A stretch of DNA of 64,000 bases from Mytilus trossulus (GCF_036588685.1 NC_086381.1:52575431-52639430); one strand, 5' to 3'. Shown: positions 10,414 to 21,850, counted from the stretch's first letter. Numbers and translations: made by a program. Notes: generated by a model not told the origin, from the sequence alone.

Positions 10414-12619
10414 CTGTTGAAATATCCGGTGGAGTTTTCTGGATCTTAAATTTCGTAATAAGCTATTATTCAAACACACATGAACCGATTCAAATTCTTG
10501 ATGACCCTGAACTCAGTTCATCGGTGTCTATACCAAATTTTGAGTGAACAAGTCAACATACAAAACAAATTCATGAGCTAACCTTTTATCTGATTTTAAA
10601 TGCAGTAAACATGTTTTTACCGACATTATTTACCATCATGTGTTTTTTCCCATACTGTGACATTTAAACTGGTGTAAATAAACGGTTGATGAATGCATAG
10701 CAAGATACAATTACCTTATCGACGCACCAAGTTTTGCTGATTTTTAACTCCATACCATTCCCTCAGTGTATTGTTTTTGTTATCTTGCTTTGTTTTTTTA
10801 CTCATGAGTTATGATAATTGGTTAACTACTGTTGCCTTTACTCATTTTCTTTTTACTCAAAATTTCAATTTAAAACAAATGGCCTTCATCAACATTTGTT
10901 TTTTAATAATAGAAAACTAAAAAGCGTCTCTTTTTGTCTCATGTAAGAAAAGACTTACTCGTGAGAAACTAACATAAAGACAGTTGTTTGTTTGCAAATT
11001 TAGAAATTATAAGGCAACCTAAATGTCAACTCCTTCAGGCAAATCTGCCGTTAAATGGATTTGGCTAGTATTCGTATTTCTTTTTTATACATAGCTCTTC
11101 ATCAGTTTATGTTTTTATATTTTCATAGCTTTCAAATATTGAGGTTTGAACGTTTCTGATGAAGATAAATACATAAGGGTTTCGGACACACGCAATGCAT
11201 GTAGTGCTGTTTTCATATTTTTTATTGTTGTGTGTGTTTATATCATATTTCTATAACGTCAGTTCCTTTGTGAAAATTCCACCATGATATATAGATAGAT
11301 ATAGCATTGCATGTTTGAGCTATAATACGATTAAATTTAAATCTTTTACAAACTTTTAAAATCAATTTATTCTTTATCAAGACGATTAACTAGTTTTGAG
11401 GACTATGACGTTCCCTCCCCCGTGCCTTTTGATTTAAACTAGAGACCCACATTGGTGTCATTAATTTAGGCGTAGCGACGCGAAAAACAAATAACCATAG
11501 CTAACAAAAGTTAAGCATAAAAAAGAATCGTTGCATCACCAGAAATTATTCTGTCATGCCTTATTCTATGCTCAAATAAACATAGGTGGGCATTGTATTT
11601 GTCAATATCTATTTACCGAGAGATAGCGCAAATATAATGCGTATTCATGTTTAAATGAGTATAGAGCATGGCATGATGTAGAATTTCAATTTTAATAGAA
11701 CATTTTGGAACTTTTGTACTTCGAAACGGGCTTTTAATACACGTTAGAAAAACAACAGTTGTAATTGTATGCAGCTAAAACAGAAAAGACAATTAATCGT
11801 TTCACGATAATAAAAAAAAAATGAAAACAAATATGACCACTTACTTATAGAATTATTTTAATTAATTTTCTGACGAGATACACCAACACAAATGCCTATT
11901 TCGTTATAAAGCGTTGTTCCAAATACAACTGACGTTGGAATTTCAATTGGAACCCCAATCGCGTGCAACCTATGTTCTATTGCAACTAAACATGACTTTA
12001 TTTTCAAATCGAAAGAAAAACATCAAATTTAAACAGTCAACGAACGGGAATATGAGTCGTTTTTCGAAGTTGATCATGTTGACCTATTTGAAGATTATAA
12101 GTATATTTAGTTTTTTTCTATCTACAGAAGTTATACTTTTTCTTATCCGTTATATTACTTTTTTACGTTTTGGATATTAATTTCACATTTATTACCATAT
12201 TATGTAACATTTAAGATAACATTTGACCTTAACCTTTGACTGCACTGTCGAGTAATTGATTTTTCAGGAATATGTTTAAAACCCACCACTTATTTCCTTA
12301 CTTGTCATTATATAGACTTTTCCATTGCGTCAAAGGAATGCAACCAGCATACATATGCATGGCATCCTCTCTCATAAAGAACGCACCATACGTAACGATA
12401 AAAGATACCTTTATATAATGCTTTTGTAAGACAATAACAATCAAAACCAAGGAGTAAACAAAGACTCACAAAACCAAAGGACATTTACATCAACAGTTAT
12501 AAATAATAATTAAGAAACCACACGAACTCGACTAAAAACCGGGAGTGAAATCAGGGTGCACCATATACGGCACCCGTCGTGTTATTTTTTTGTTTAGTCC
12601 GGTAAATGATGGAAGGTAT
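10414..12619. other. no gene established
   Basis: The missing first exon(s) of the PAN-domain gene should lie here or beyond, but no signal-peptide exon with a phase 2 donor could be identified. A CTGATGAAG motif near 11157 lacks a hammerhead core. The short open frames look random. Confidence 0.4.
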
Positions 12620-12935
12620 TTATGACTGAGGAAGAATATTAGATATGATGTCTGACACACTTTTGTCATAATGGCCAATCGGCCCATGATGGCGACCGTA
12701 AAATGTCTTGAGTGATGACCTTAATTTGATTGATTTGTAGGCCTGTCTTAGCAACTTTTGAGAAAGTAGTATTCCTCGTTCAACAAAATCAACGTACTTT
12801 GCGGTAGCTCTAGAGTAACGTAACAGTTGAAACACATATACTCCATATGCTGGTGCCGTTTGGATGTTGCTTCACAGAAATGGGAAAATTAAAATCATCG
12901 CGTTTGTCATAAATTTTGTTATTTAACCTACCGAA
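12620..12935 (-). pseudogene. reverse-transcriptase C-terminal fragment, frameshifted
   Basis: The minus strand encodes LLRYSRATAKYVDFVERG and KTFYGRHHGPIGHY, matching in order the region after the catalytic motif in the element at 17460-18239 (QLVRFARVCNNVLNFNERN ... KFYNRYKDI). Upstream, in another frame, NNKIYDKRDDFNFPI corresponds to NTKIYDKRDDFSFPI of that element. The frame break near 12836 shows it is dead. It lies downstream of the EGF exon on the same strand. Confidence 0.75.
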
Positions 12936-13141
12936 TACTAGTCATGTAACTTAGACGTTGTATTAATTCATTAAAAGCGTTTTTCTCATTTTTTTAATAT
13001 AAAAAAGTTTTGCAGCCATCATTTGCTGATGTAAATATTTAATTATATATGAATTGTATGTATGAATTGTCAATATTTCAATTTTTAAAAGTATTTTACC
13101 AATATTTGATTACATAATTATATATATTGATATATACTTAC
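12936..13141. other. intron start, no exon
   Basis: AT-rich intron sequence following the EGF exon donor; nothing else seen. Confidence 0.4.
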
Positions 13142-13255
13142 GATTTTGACATCTGTCCCCATGGTAGCTATTGACACAGCTGCACATGCCTGTTGATCCA
13201 GATGAAACACAACTCCCGCCATTTTGACAGTTTACCCCGTCACAAGGAAATATTG
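13142..13255 (-). CDS. EGF-like domain exon
   Basis: 114 nt, phase 1 at both ends, acceptor TCTTGTAG and donor AATC|GTAAGT. All six EGF cysteines are present in one exon, with the CQNGGSC and CxC...GxxC signatures. Confidence 0.85.
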
Positions 13256-16200
13256 CTACAAGAAAGAAAAAAAACCAGTTTTTTTATTATATTTATTAAA
13301 CTCTTACATCAGATAGAATGATTGAAGCTTATTGACCAAACAAGAAAATCCTGGTAATGTAGCTTTATCAGCTAGGATAATATGAAATGTGTTTATTGAT
13401 TAATTTGTTTTGGAAAAGGTGAAAATTGCCAAGCAAATAACATTCATACATTTTTCAGTAATGCCAAATATATAAAAAAAAAAAACACAAAAAAAACAAT
13501 CATATAAATGAAACCAGACATACACATATCGATCACAGCAATAATATTGGGAAATAATTTGAAATAAATAGTGTAAGAGTCTTACCAAATGGTAAACCTA
13601 AAGCTGCCCTAGTATTGGATACAGATTGCGATGTCATAAAGCCACCACCACCTCCCATGTGCATCTCCCAATCAAAATAAAAGTCAGCACTCATGGATTT
13701 ATTGGCAGCTAACAAGGATGAACGATCAATCCAACCCGTCATGAAAATTTTGGATTTACCAGCTCTGCCTTTGAAATATAAAAATTCAAATCATTTAATT
13801 TGCAGCGATCAGAAAAGATGTTTCAATCTTATTCGGAGTATATATGACTACGTATTTATAACGTTTCAAGGTTCAATCCAAATACAGTCGAAGGATGCTC
13901 AACATCAGTCCTGGACGATACCAAGTTTCAATGAAATTTTCTGCAAAACATTACCTAATAACTTGTGTAAGATCATTATTTTTCTTGATTAAAATGCAAA
14001 CTATACCTAAACATTTAAATCGTTTGATAGTTATTGTGTTTTGTTGCCAATTGTTTAGACTTGCTACTATTCCCTTTCTTTTATTTCTTCTTTCTAATTT
14101 ATATGTTTACTGATGATTGCCAGTCTACTGATTGCCCTTGAAAAATCAGCTTTTTCGAGATAAAATGTCATACAAAAAGAAAAGAAACTCTAAACATCCC
14201 TCGTTTAAAAACTAAGTTGATTTAATTTTATTACTAAACAAGTGACTTGTATTGTTCATACGAAGTAGCAATTCATCTGTGTCTTTTTTCAAGCAGTTAC
14301 TGTAATATTTGTATTGTAACTGGGGATAATCATTCCTACAGTTTAAATATCTATATTTATTACGCAGTTTTATTCCACATGATACATGAGCCAAAAAACG
14401 TATTAAATCCTGATCGCATTTGAAAAGAATATCCTATATACGTGCGGTCGGTAAAAAAAAATTTCAGAAAATAATATTGTTGACGGCATATAAGTCAGAG
14501 AGTGCATATTTTAATGTTTTCCTTGTCGTAGACGCGGTCGGTCTTTCGTTTGATTAATCCTGACAACCCACGGTGTGACATACAAGAAAAACCTAAAAAT
14601 ATGCATTATCTATAACCTATTTGATTTATAATATAAAATTCTAAAACGTTTAAAATCAAATTAACGATGCATAGACTCGATAATATGCTTCAGCATTTCG
14701 TGTGTATTTCAGTATAGACGCCAATGTATTATCCCAGGCATAGATTACCTTAGCCGTATTTGGCATAGCTTTTTGGAATTTTGGATCCTCAATGCTCTTC
14801 AACTTTGTATTTGTTTGATTTATTACTATTTTGATATGAGCGTCACTGATGAGTCTTATGTAGACGAAACGCGCGTCTTGCGTACTAAATCATAATCCTG
14901 GTACCTTTGATAACTATTACATGTACATTACAATTACTTTTTGATTTTTCTATTACAATTACAATTAAAAAATTTCTCACATGCAATGCATTTCATTACA
15001 ATTACTTTGCCTGTGTAACGCATTACATTACACATTACGTTTTCTATATTAAACTAAAAACACTTCAAAAACAGATTTTTATAACAAATTGATGAATATT
15101 ACCGCGGTATACATGTATGAACTGATGTGGAGGAAATGACTAAATACTTGATAGCTGTATTACTCAAAGAAGAAAGGCACACTGAATTTGACTTCCAGTA
15201 TCCCAGTGGATTGATTGACATAATAAAAATGTTCTTCCTATGGCTCAGACAAGTAAATGTCAACATCATGTACTGCAACAAACCTGTGTCTACTATTTGA
15301 TGGAACATATGTAGTATGAGACATGAAACTGAAAAAGTCACTTTTAAGTTTCTTACATGTAGGTGGTGTTGAAAAATAAATAAATTATCATATAATTTTG
15401 TTTCTAACATTGATCACTTAATCATTAAGACATCATACAGGGAATTCATAGGGATATAATAAATATGTCATTAAAGAATCATCCTGTCAAATGCCTAAGC
15501 GCTCTGTGAAGACAAACATAAGTTGAGAAGATTTGATTGCAATGACATAACAACACAGTTTGATGTAAACATGTTGATATATATTTTCAATCTTTCATTG
15601 AAATACACGTAAGATGTGTATAGAATTATGAAAATTTCATCTTTTTATTTTTTCCATTCATCTTTATAGTGTTGTTTAATAATTTATAGAAGATTTCTCA
15701 TGGACCACCAAACATCAAAATATTCCTAATATCATTTTATACAAATATCAGAAACCAAGAACAAGACTTGATAATTTTCACCATTTTATATTTCTTACCT
15801 TAATGTGTTTGATGCATGTATTTAATACAGTGATTAACTGTGACAATAATTTTATTCAATCCTTTATTTTGTTTTTGTTAATATTTTATTTTTATTTTAC
15901 TATATTCTTTCTTTTTTATGCATTTTACCAATTTGTAATGAAAAGTAATGTACAGTAATGGAAGCTTTACATTGTTTTTTGACTGAAGTAATCATCACAT
16001 TACATGCAATTGTAAAGAAGAAAATGTGCATTACAAATTACTTTGCATTACATAAAAAAAATGTAATATTACAATGTATTACAATTACAAATTACCGTTA
16101 CCTTAGGACTGATAGACGCCATCTAATTTATCATCAAGGTGACATCTGCCGATGGTCAAATATCCAAATATAAACAGATATTTAGGTATCCATAGAAAGT

Positions 16201-19200
16201 AAACACGTGCAATTGGATTTTTCTATGTCTCTTTGATTTCGTATTATAAACTAACCAAATATGTTAATCATCGTTTTTACAAGTTTAAAAAAAGAGTTTT
16301 TGTGGATCGAATAGGCAACAAAATTTATTTAACTTTGTTTGACTTTCGATGTTGACATTTATATCTTTTTATTAGCTGAACACGCCTAGTTTATGCGAAA
16401 CCAATCTTTAGCTAAAGGGTTGAATAGAAGGTCACATGAATATGAATTTAATGTAAATGAATAATTCATCAGCGAAGTTTCTTAAAATAATTTGACTTAA
16501 TTCAAACAGACTGGCAGCTAACAGCGAATTATCATTTCAACATTTCACATTCATAAATTTTTAGAAAAAAAATGAATTATATATTGTTTTTTTTTTGTTT
16601 TTTTTTTATCTCGTTGCCTATGGCCCTTTTAAGTTTTCAAATTTGATTATCTTTCATCTTAATCTTTTATTATTTAAAATGAATGTCATTTTGTGTTTAT
16701 ACAATTTATCAAAAACTATCTATTTTAATTTAAAACGATATAGATACTCATTTGACGAGATTTTTTTCAAAACAGACTGGTTTCTTACATGTAACATTAT
16801 AGGGCGGAATGTTTGCGATGTTTATTTTTCTTTAATAAAATTGAGAATGGAAATGAAGAATGTGTCAAAGAGACAACAACCCGACCAAATAAAAAACAAC
16901 AGCACAAGGTCACCAACAAGATTTCAATGTAGCGAGAAATTCCCGCACCCGGAGGCGTCCTTCAGCTGGCCCCTAAACAAATATATACTAGTACAGTGAT
17001 AATGAACGCCATACTAATTTCCAAATTGTACACAAGAAACTAATATAAAAATATTACAAGACAAACAAAGGCCAGAGGCTCCTGACTTGGGACAGGCGCA
17101 AAAATGCGGCGGGGTTAAACATGTTTGTGAGATCTCAACCCTCCCCTAATGTAGAAAAATAAACGCATAACAATACGCACATTAAAATTCAGTTCAAGAG
17201 AAGTCCGAGTCTGATGTCAGAAGATGTAACCAAAGAAAATAAACAAAATGACAATAATACATAAATAACAACAGACTACTAGCAGTTAACTGACATGCCA
17301 GCCCCAAACTTCAATTAAACTGACTGAGAGATTATGATTTCATCAGATGAACATCAGGCACAATCCTTCCCGTTAGGGGTTTAGTATCATACCATCATAA
17401 CATATATTAGAAGAACATAACCCGTGTCATGCCAACAACTGTTTTTAGAATAAATGTCTTTAGTTCCGACGCAAAGACCTTATCAGTGACTCAATATTAA
17501 CGCCAAAATATGCAATCTTTAATGACTTGACAACAGTATCGTAATTATATCCCTTCTTAATCAGTCTATTTAAAGGTTTTGTAAGTTTCTGAGGTGAATA
17601 CTGACACCTTTGTGCTTTATAAAGAATATTTCCATAAAAAATTGGATGTGAAATACCTGAACGTATAAAAGGTCTGCATGTTGAGCTATATTTACGAATG
17701 ATGTCTTTATACCGATTATAAAATTTAGTAAAAGTTTTGACTAGTTTGTGATATCGAAAACCCTGGTGTAATAATTTTTCAGTAATACATAAATTTCTCT
17801 CGTTAAAATTTAAAACATTGTTACAAACACGAGCGAATCGTACAAGTTGAGATATATAAACACCGTAAGATGGTGACAAGGGAACGTCACCATCTAAAAA
17901 CGAATAATTAACGATAGGAAATGAAAAATCATCCCTTTTATCATAAATTTTAGTATTCAGCTTTCCGTTAGTGATATAGATATCAAGATCGAGGAAAGGG
18001 CAGTGGTCATTATTAGTATTAGCTTTATTTAAAGTAAGTTCAGCAGGATAAATTTCATTAATATACATAATGAAGTCGTCATTATTGAGAGCCAAAATAT
18101 CATCCAAATATCTAAAAGTATTATTAAATTTGTTTATCAGATGTTGTTTTGATGGGTCTTTGCTTATTTTTGTCATAAATTGTAACTCATAACAATACAA
18201 AAAGAGGTCCGTAATAAGTGGTGCACAGTTAGTCCCCATTGGAATTCCATTTTAAACATATATTGTTCCCATGTCTGTTTCATTCAATGTGTTCCTATAA
18301 TTCCCTTTTTTTTTAAATGTGTACTATTGTTTACCTGGGTATGAATTATTCGGGTTGTAATAGAACGTTATGTAACTGTTTGGATTGGTGTCACTATTTT
18401 CAAACGTGTAGTCTACTCCAGCAGTACGGTATCCTTGTGTATTATTGTTTGTGGCTAAACTTATCGGTAAGAATCCAAGAAAAATGTATGGTGACATAAT
18501 TTTTCTATTTTTACTAACTGGTCCCTGGTAATTCGCATGATTGTTATATCCAAAGTAAAGGGTAGATGAGTTTTGATATGATAACAAGTTTTCTACGGTA
18601 CTCTCTTTCTGTATACCACTACTCCATCGGATACGAGTTTTGGCAAACTGTCTAGTCGAGTACAACTTTGACATGTTAACTGTGGGTCCATATGACGCCT
18701 TTGAAATATACGTATACCCCCAGCTTTCCTCAAACGAACAGTAAACTAAGATTGATTTATTACTATGATAAACAGTGTATTCTCCACTGGGATTCCGATT
18801 GTTCGCCTTGTATATGTCCTGGCATGAACCTAGAATATTTAAATATTTGAAGATTAGATACATTATCTACATAATACAGTTTACTTTGTTCCTATTAAAT
18901 CATAATATCATTGCAGTAAAAATCATTTAAAGATAAGCATTTGATGTTTGATACCATCGAGACAAAATTGTATAAAAAAGGACTTGGTATAACTACGGAT
19001 GTTAAAGAAAGGATATAACTGAAACATTTAGTAAGCTATCAAACGGATGGGATAACAAAGTTTGAAACAATTTTAAGAAAGCCATCGAACTGAGTTTTAC
19101 GATTGAAGAGCTGATTTCGGCTTCCATTTCATAAAGTTGTAATTTCTTTAGGTAGCATCATGTGAGCAGCACCTGCATCGAAAGCATATTTTCTAAGTTG

Positions 19201-21215
19201 ATATGATATACCAGAGTTTTCATTTCCTATCCAGATTTCTATTCAATTGAAAAATGTGAAAGTTAAGTACTTTAACAGTTAAAGGGAGCTAACAAACTAA
19301 GAGTTCCTTTTTTGTGATGATGACATCACATCTGAAAATTTAACTGTTTTTTTGTGTCGACGGATCTGTTCCAAAAAGAGAGGCGAACGATACCAACGGG
19401 ACAACAAAACCATAATTTGAAAAAAATGACACCTAACTAAGATACGTAAAACAGATGGACAACAATACACAACATTATCGTAACCACATGCCTGTTCATG
19501 TTACCCGATCAAATGTGACCTACCGAAAAAGAATTATTAACAGGTTTGTATTAACAGGAGCTACCCGAAGAGTTCCACAGGTGAGGCAGGAATCTGCTCA
19601 CCTTTTCTAAGAACCCGAGACCATCTTGATTTTGCGTGTGGTTCGTTTTGCTCAGTGCTAAGTTTTTCTACATTGATTTTTGTAGACTGTTGTTTATTGT
19701 TTGATCGTTTTTCGCTTCTGTCATGACATGGTCAGCTAGACTTCTGATATATTATGGTGTAATTTTAATGTTGTAAGATTACACTAATATTTCAGGTTAG
19801 GTTGAAGGTTGGCGCCTCTTAAAACGTTTGAACCTGCTGCGTTTGTGTGCACCTGTCCAGTGTCGGGGACCTGATGTTCGGTGATTGTCTTTTGTTAATG
19901 TGGTTCATAATTGATTCTCGTTTCTCGCTTCTATACTTCTAAATATAAAGATAGTTTTTTTATCATCCAATAAACTTATAATCGAAGAAAACTAAAAGTC
20001 ATTTTTATATTAGGGTATATATACTTGATATGGTATATATTGAGAATTTTACCCTTTCTTTTACATTGATTACTGTTTCAAACATTAAGCAATTAGACAA
20101 ATTAATAAGTTCCGGAACTATCCGATGCGATTTCCTTTAAGTCATGTCATTATATGTCGCATATTACCTATTACTTTATCTGTACGTTCTTCATCTGTCA
20201 GGCGCACCAATTTGTTAGCCGACATTACGTATAAAGGACGAACCGAAGAATGCAACTTTATGTATAACTAATATAGGGCAGTGCTGGCAGTGCTGTTGAT
20301 TAAAATTTACTCCATTCCAAATAATTAATATTACCAATAATTGATAAGTTTGACGGGTTCAAACAGAATGATTTAAAAAGCAGAGACAACTGTGCTTCTT
20401 ATAAGAGGAGGGAGGTGGCAAGAGGAGTCTCTTAACATGTTCACAACACCTCATCAATTTGGGAAATACAGTTAACAACAAATTCAAAACAGTAATACCA
20501 CAGTTGGTTGAAAATAGTGAACAGTTAAAAACTATCTCAGATAACAGTTAAAAACGTTAACACCTTAAAAAAGTCTAAAAGAGGTTAACATACCCTCTCT
20601 TAATCAACATGATTTTTTTCAGATGACAGGCACACATTATTAGATACTTTAATTTAGTCACGGACCCGCGATATCGCGGGTGTGTGATTAAAAATTACTC
20701 CATTCCAAATACTTAATATTGCCAATCATTGATAGGTTCCTGGTCACCGGGTTCAAATAGAAAGATTTTGAAAGCAGATGAAACTGTGCATGGCAATACC
20801 AATACTGAAAATCCAGACTAAAATAAGGCTAACACATAATTAGATACTTTCATTCAGTCACGAACCCACGATATCGCGGGTATGTTCTAGTTTTATATAA
20901 ATCAGACCGTTTGTTTTCTTGTTTGAATTGTTTTATTCCAGTCATAGGTTACTGTTCGGTGTGACCCAAGGTTCCGCGTTGAAGGCCCCGTATTGAAGGT
21001 CGTTCTTTGACCTACAATTGTTTACTTTTTATATATCGTGACTGGTATTGACAGTTGTTAAAATGCATAAAGATCCCCCTTTTTTTGAAATTCCAGAAGT
21101 TTAAAAAAAATAATACTCACTATATCCATCTGAATACTGAAGTAGAATAGTTGGTATCATGCATGCAATTAACAACACTTGCGGGGGAAACATTCTGGAG
21201 GCTTAATAGCTATAC
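13142..21215 (-). CDS. secreted fibrinogen-like/EGF-domain protein (3' end not found)
   Basis: Four minus-strand coding exons join in phase 1 throughout: 21193-21121 (signal peptide; exon extends to 21215 as 5' UTR), 18829-18335, 13768-13586 and 13255-13142. The product so far is about 288 residues. It has a hydrophobic leader (VLLIACMIPTILL), then SCQDIYKANN ... SGEYTVY ... VYCSFEESWGYTYIS, which resembles the N-terminal part of a fibrinogen C-terminal domain, then AGVDYTFEN and SYITFYYNPN, a MTGWIDRSSLLAANK block, and an EGF domain (CDGVNCQNGGSCV, CSCVNSYHGDRC) with six cysteines. The lack of the usual fibrinogen C-terminal signature makes it a relative, not a ficolin. It is likely extracellular, perhaps carbohydrate-binding or adhesive. 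Symmetric 1-1 exons permit module shuffling. The EGF exon donor (AATC|GTAAGT) shows more coding exons follow, but none were identified. Confidence 0.7.
13586..13768 (-). CDS. third exon of fibrinogen-like/EGF gene
   Basis: 183 nt, phase 1 at both ends, acceptor TTTCAAAG and donor TTTG|GTAAGA. It encodes GRAGKSKIFMTGWIDRSSL and a Gly-rich HMGGGGGFM stretch. Confidence 0.65.
14750..14905 (+). repeat. dispersed repeat family D with hammerhead-like core
   Basis: It has the order GGAATTTTGGATCCTCAA, GCTCTTCAACTTTGT, TTTGATATGAGCGTCA, ribozyme-like core, ATCCTGGTACCTTTGATAAC, which I recall from mussel repeats. The reverse-strand copy at 63044-63245 shares the layout. It lies in the large intron of the fibrinogen-like/EGF gene. 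Confidence 0.75.
14838..14886 (+). ncRNA. hammerhead ribozyme motif, one stem I mismatch
   Basis: CTGATGA at 14846-14852 is followed by stem II (GTC 14853-14855, GAC 14863-14865, 7-base loop) and GAAA at 14866-14869. A self-complementary stem III (ACGC/GCGT) then ends in C14877, the predicted cleavage site. Stem I pairs GCGTCA (14840-14845) with TTGCGT (14878-14883): the second pair is C against T, with two wobbles. This is the minimal short-stem-III layout known from hammerheads in Penelope-like elements and metazoan retrozymes. Activity is unproven and probably weakened. Confidence 0.65.
14907..16110. repeat. ATTAC-rich flanked segment, possible insertion
   Basis: Tracts rich in CATTACAATTACTTTG-like words lie at 14915-15045 and, partly inverted, at 15935-16100, bracketing about 0.9 kb of ordinary AT-rich DNA. 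The left tract starts immediately after a family D repeat, so this could be a DNA-element insertion into it. Ends and target site are not clear. The minus-strand 103-codon frame inside has no recognisable domain. Confidence 0.35.
16843..17046 (-). repeat. dispersed repeat family A copy
   Basis: Reverse copy of the unit at 6434-6640: read on the minus strand it has GGGGCCAGCTGAAGGACGCC, GGTGCGGGAATTTCTCGCTA, GGTCGGGTTGTTGTCTCTTT and GACACATTC. Confidence 0.8.
17047..18310 (-). mobile_element. truncated reverse-transcriptase element
   Basis: The ORF at 17460-18239 plus about 410 bp downstream (minus sense), carrying GCCAACAACTGTTTTTAG and the GGCCAGAGGCTCCTGACTTG motif seen in mussel repeats, look like the 3' part of one element. 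Part of the last motif recurs at 37868-37960. The unit is nested in the intron between the 18335-18829 and 13586-13768 exons, same strand. Confidence 0.6.
17460..18239 (-). CDS. reverse transcriptase, C-terminal two-thirds (Penelope-like?)
   Basis: 260 codons on the minus strand. MGTNCAPLITDLFLYCYE is the palm motif before the active site, and TFRYLDDIL carries the catalytic Asp pair (residues about 42-48). FLDLDIYI, KIYDKRDDFSFPIVNYSFL, SYGVYISQLVRFARVC and KLLHQGFRYHKLVKTF follow. These blocks belong to a reverse-transcriptase family common in bivalve and cnidarian genomes; I place it tentatively near Penelope-like elements and cannot exclude another YLDD group. The conserved GIP precedes the Met, but a TAA lies five codons upstream of it and a T-run follows, so the N-terminal fingers are missing. 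No GIY-YIG domain is visible at the C-terminus. Confidence 0.8.
   Translation of the reverse strand: MGTNCAPLITDLFLYCYELQFMTKISKDPSKQHLINKFNNTFRYLDDILALNNDDFIMYINEIYPAELTLNKANTNNDHCPFLDLDIYITNGKLNTKIYDKRDDFSFPIVNYSFLDGDVPLSPSYGVYISQLVRFARVCNNVLNFNERNLCITEKLLHQGFRYHKLVKTFTKFYNRYKDIIRKYSSTCRPFIRSGISHPIFYGNILYKAQRCQYSPQKLTKPLNRLIKKGYNYDTVVKSLKIAYFGVNIESLIRSLRRN
18335..18829 (-). CDS. fibrinogen-like domain exon
   Basis: 495 nt, phase 1 at both ends, between TATTCTAG and CAG|GTAAAC. It encodes the large globular region starting SCQDIYKANN. An ATG-to-stop reading of the same frame (18863-18324) runs into both introns. Confidence 0.75.
19540..19720 (+). repeat. dispersed repeat family C copy (diverged)
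   Basis: It has the order AACAGGAGCTACCCGAAGAG, CAGGTGAGGCAGGAATCTGC, GGTTCGTTTTGCTCAGTGCT, matching the family seen at 40490-40760 (plus) and, on the minus strand, at 35140-35430, 41770-42040, 47906-48150, 49195-49365 and 51380-51670. It lies in the first intron of the fibrinogen-like/EGF gene. Confidence 0.5.
20282..20900. repeat. paired repeat with GATATC palindrome
   Basis: ATTACTCCATTCCAAATA..TTAATATT..CCAAT..ATTGATA recurs at about 20306 and 20694. A TTAGTCACGGACCCGCGATA-type motif recurs at about 20653 and 20855. The 18-bp sequence ACCCGCGATATCGCGGGT at 20664-20681 is a perfect palindrome; the second copy has one change in it. Confidence 0.75.
21121..21215 (-). CDS. signal-peptide exon of fibrinogen-like/EGF gene
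   Basis: The exon begins after an acceptor (CTTTTCAG) at 21216, with 22 nt of 5' UTR, ATG at 21193-21191, and 24 codons plus one base to a GTGAGT donor at 21120. MFPPQVLLIACMIPTILLQY is a credible signal peptide. A further non-coding exon must lie upstream because the UTR is itself spliced. Confidence 0.6.
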
Positions 21216-21660
21216 CTGAAAAGCAGGAGTGTCGGAAAGAAAATGATTTAAGAATCAGGGAAAACATAAGTTTAAATCAATAAATCTATAGCATAAAACA
21301 TTATTAAATGAGTGCTGCTTGCATTATCTTACGTGACAAACACACAATACACGCCCATGACGACTTAAATTGTAAATGACGAAATACAATTTAAATAAAC
21401 ATTAGGCATGTTATGACAACAACACACATTACTTAATCTAACTGTACAGACTTTTATCTTTAAATATAAAAAAGGAGATTAACAAAAAATAAATGACAAA
21501 ACACATAAGTAAAAACCTGTTTAACTATTATGATATAAAAATGATTTTCAAATAAACACACACATATTATCATGGTACACGCAAGTAGACAAATATGATG
21601 AGCTTTGCTATTTTCCTCGAAGCAACATCACACTTATCAAAGCTACAAGGCGTTTGATTT

Positions 21661-21850
21661 CGTGCGTCAGACGCACGTTTTATTTACAAAAGACTCATCA
21701 GTGAGGTAAGAATAGAAAAAAGTAAAACAGTCAAATACAGTACGAATTAAATAGAAAAGCATTATAGACCCGAAATTCCGAAAGGTTTTGCCAAAAACAA
21801 ATTCAGTTCGTCTTTACCTAGGGTAGAAAATCTTAAGTTTTGTTGATATA
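21661..21850 (-). repeat. family D repeat copy with broken hammerhead core
   Basis: On the minus strand it has CTGATGAGTC and a GTGCGTC cleavage-side motif, but stem II is unpaired (GTC against AAT) and GAAA reads AAAA. The flank (ACTTAAGATTTTCTACCCTA, then CTTTCGGAATTTCGGGTC) matches the copy at 63044-63245. It should be inactive. Confidence 0.65.

Noticed and set aside
11150-11200. Hammerhead-like CTGATGAAG near 11157
   Set aside because: No GAAA at the right distance and no pairable stem II or cleavage triplet; it may be a very decayed relative but cannot be supported.
15099-15410. 103-codon minus-strand open frame
   Set aside because: No domain or splice sites recognised; lies within a possible inserted segment.
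16595-16999. 134-codon plus-strand open frame
   Set aside because: It begins in T-rich DNA and ends inside a reverse-oriented family A repeat; composition follows the DNA, with no domain.
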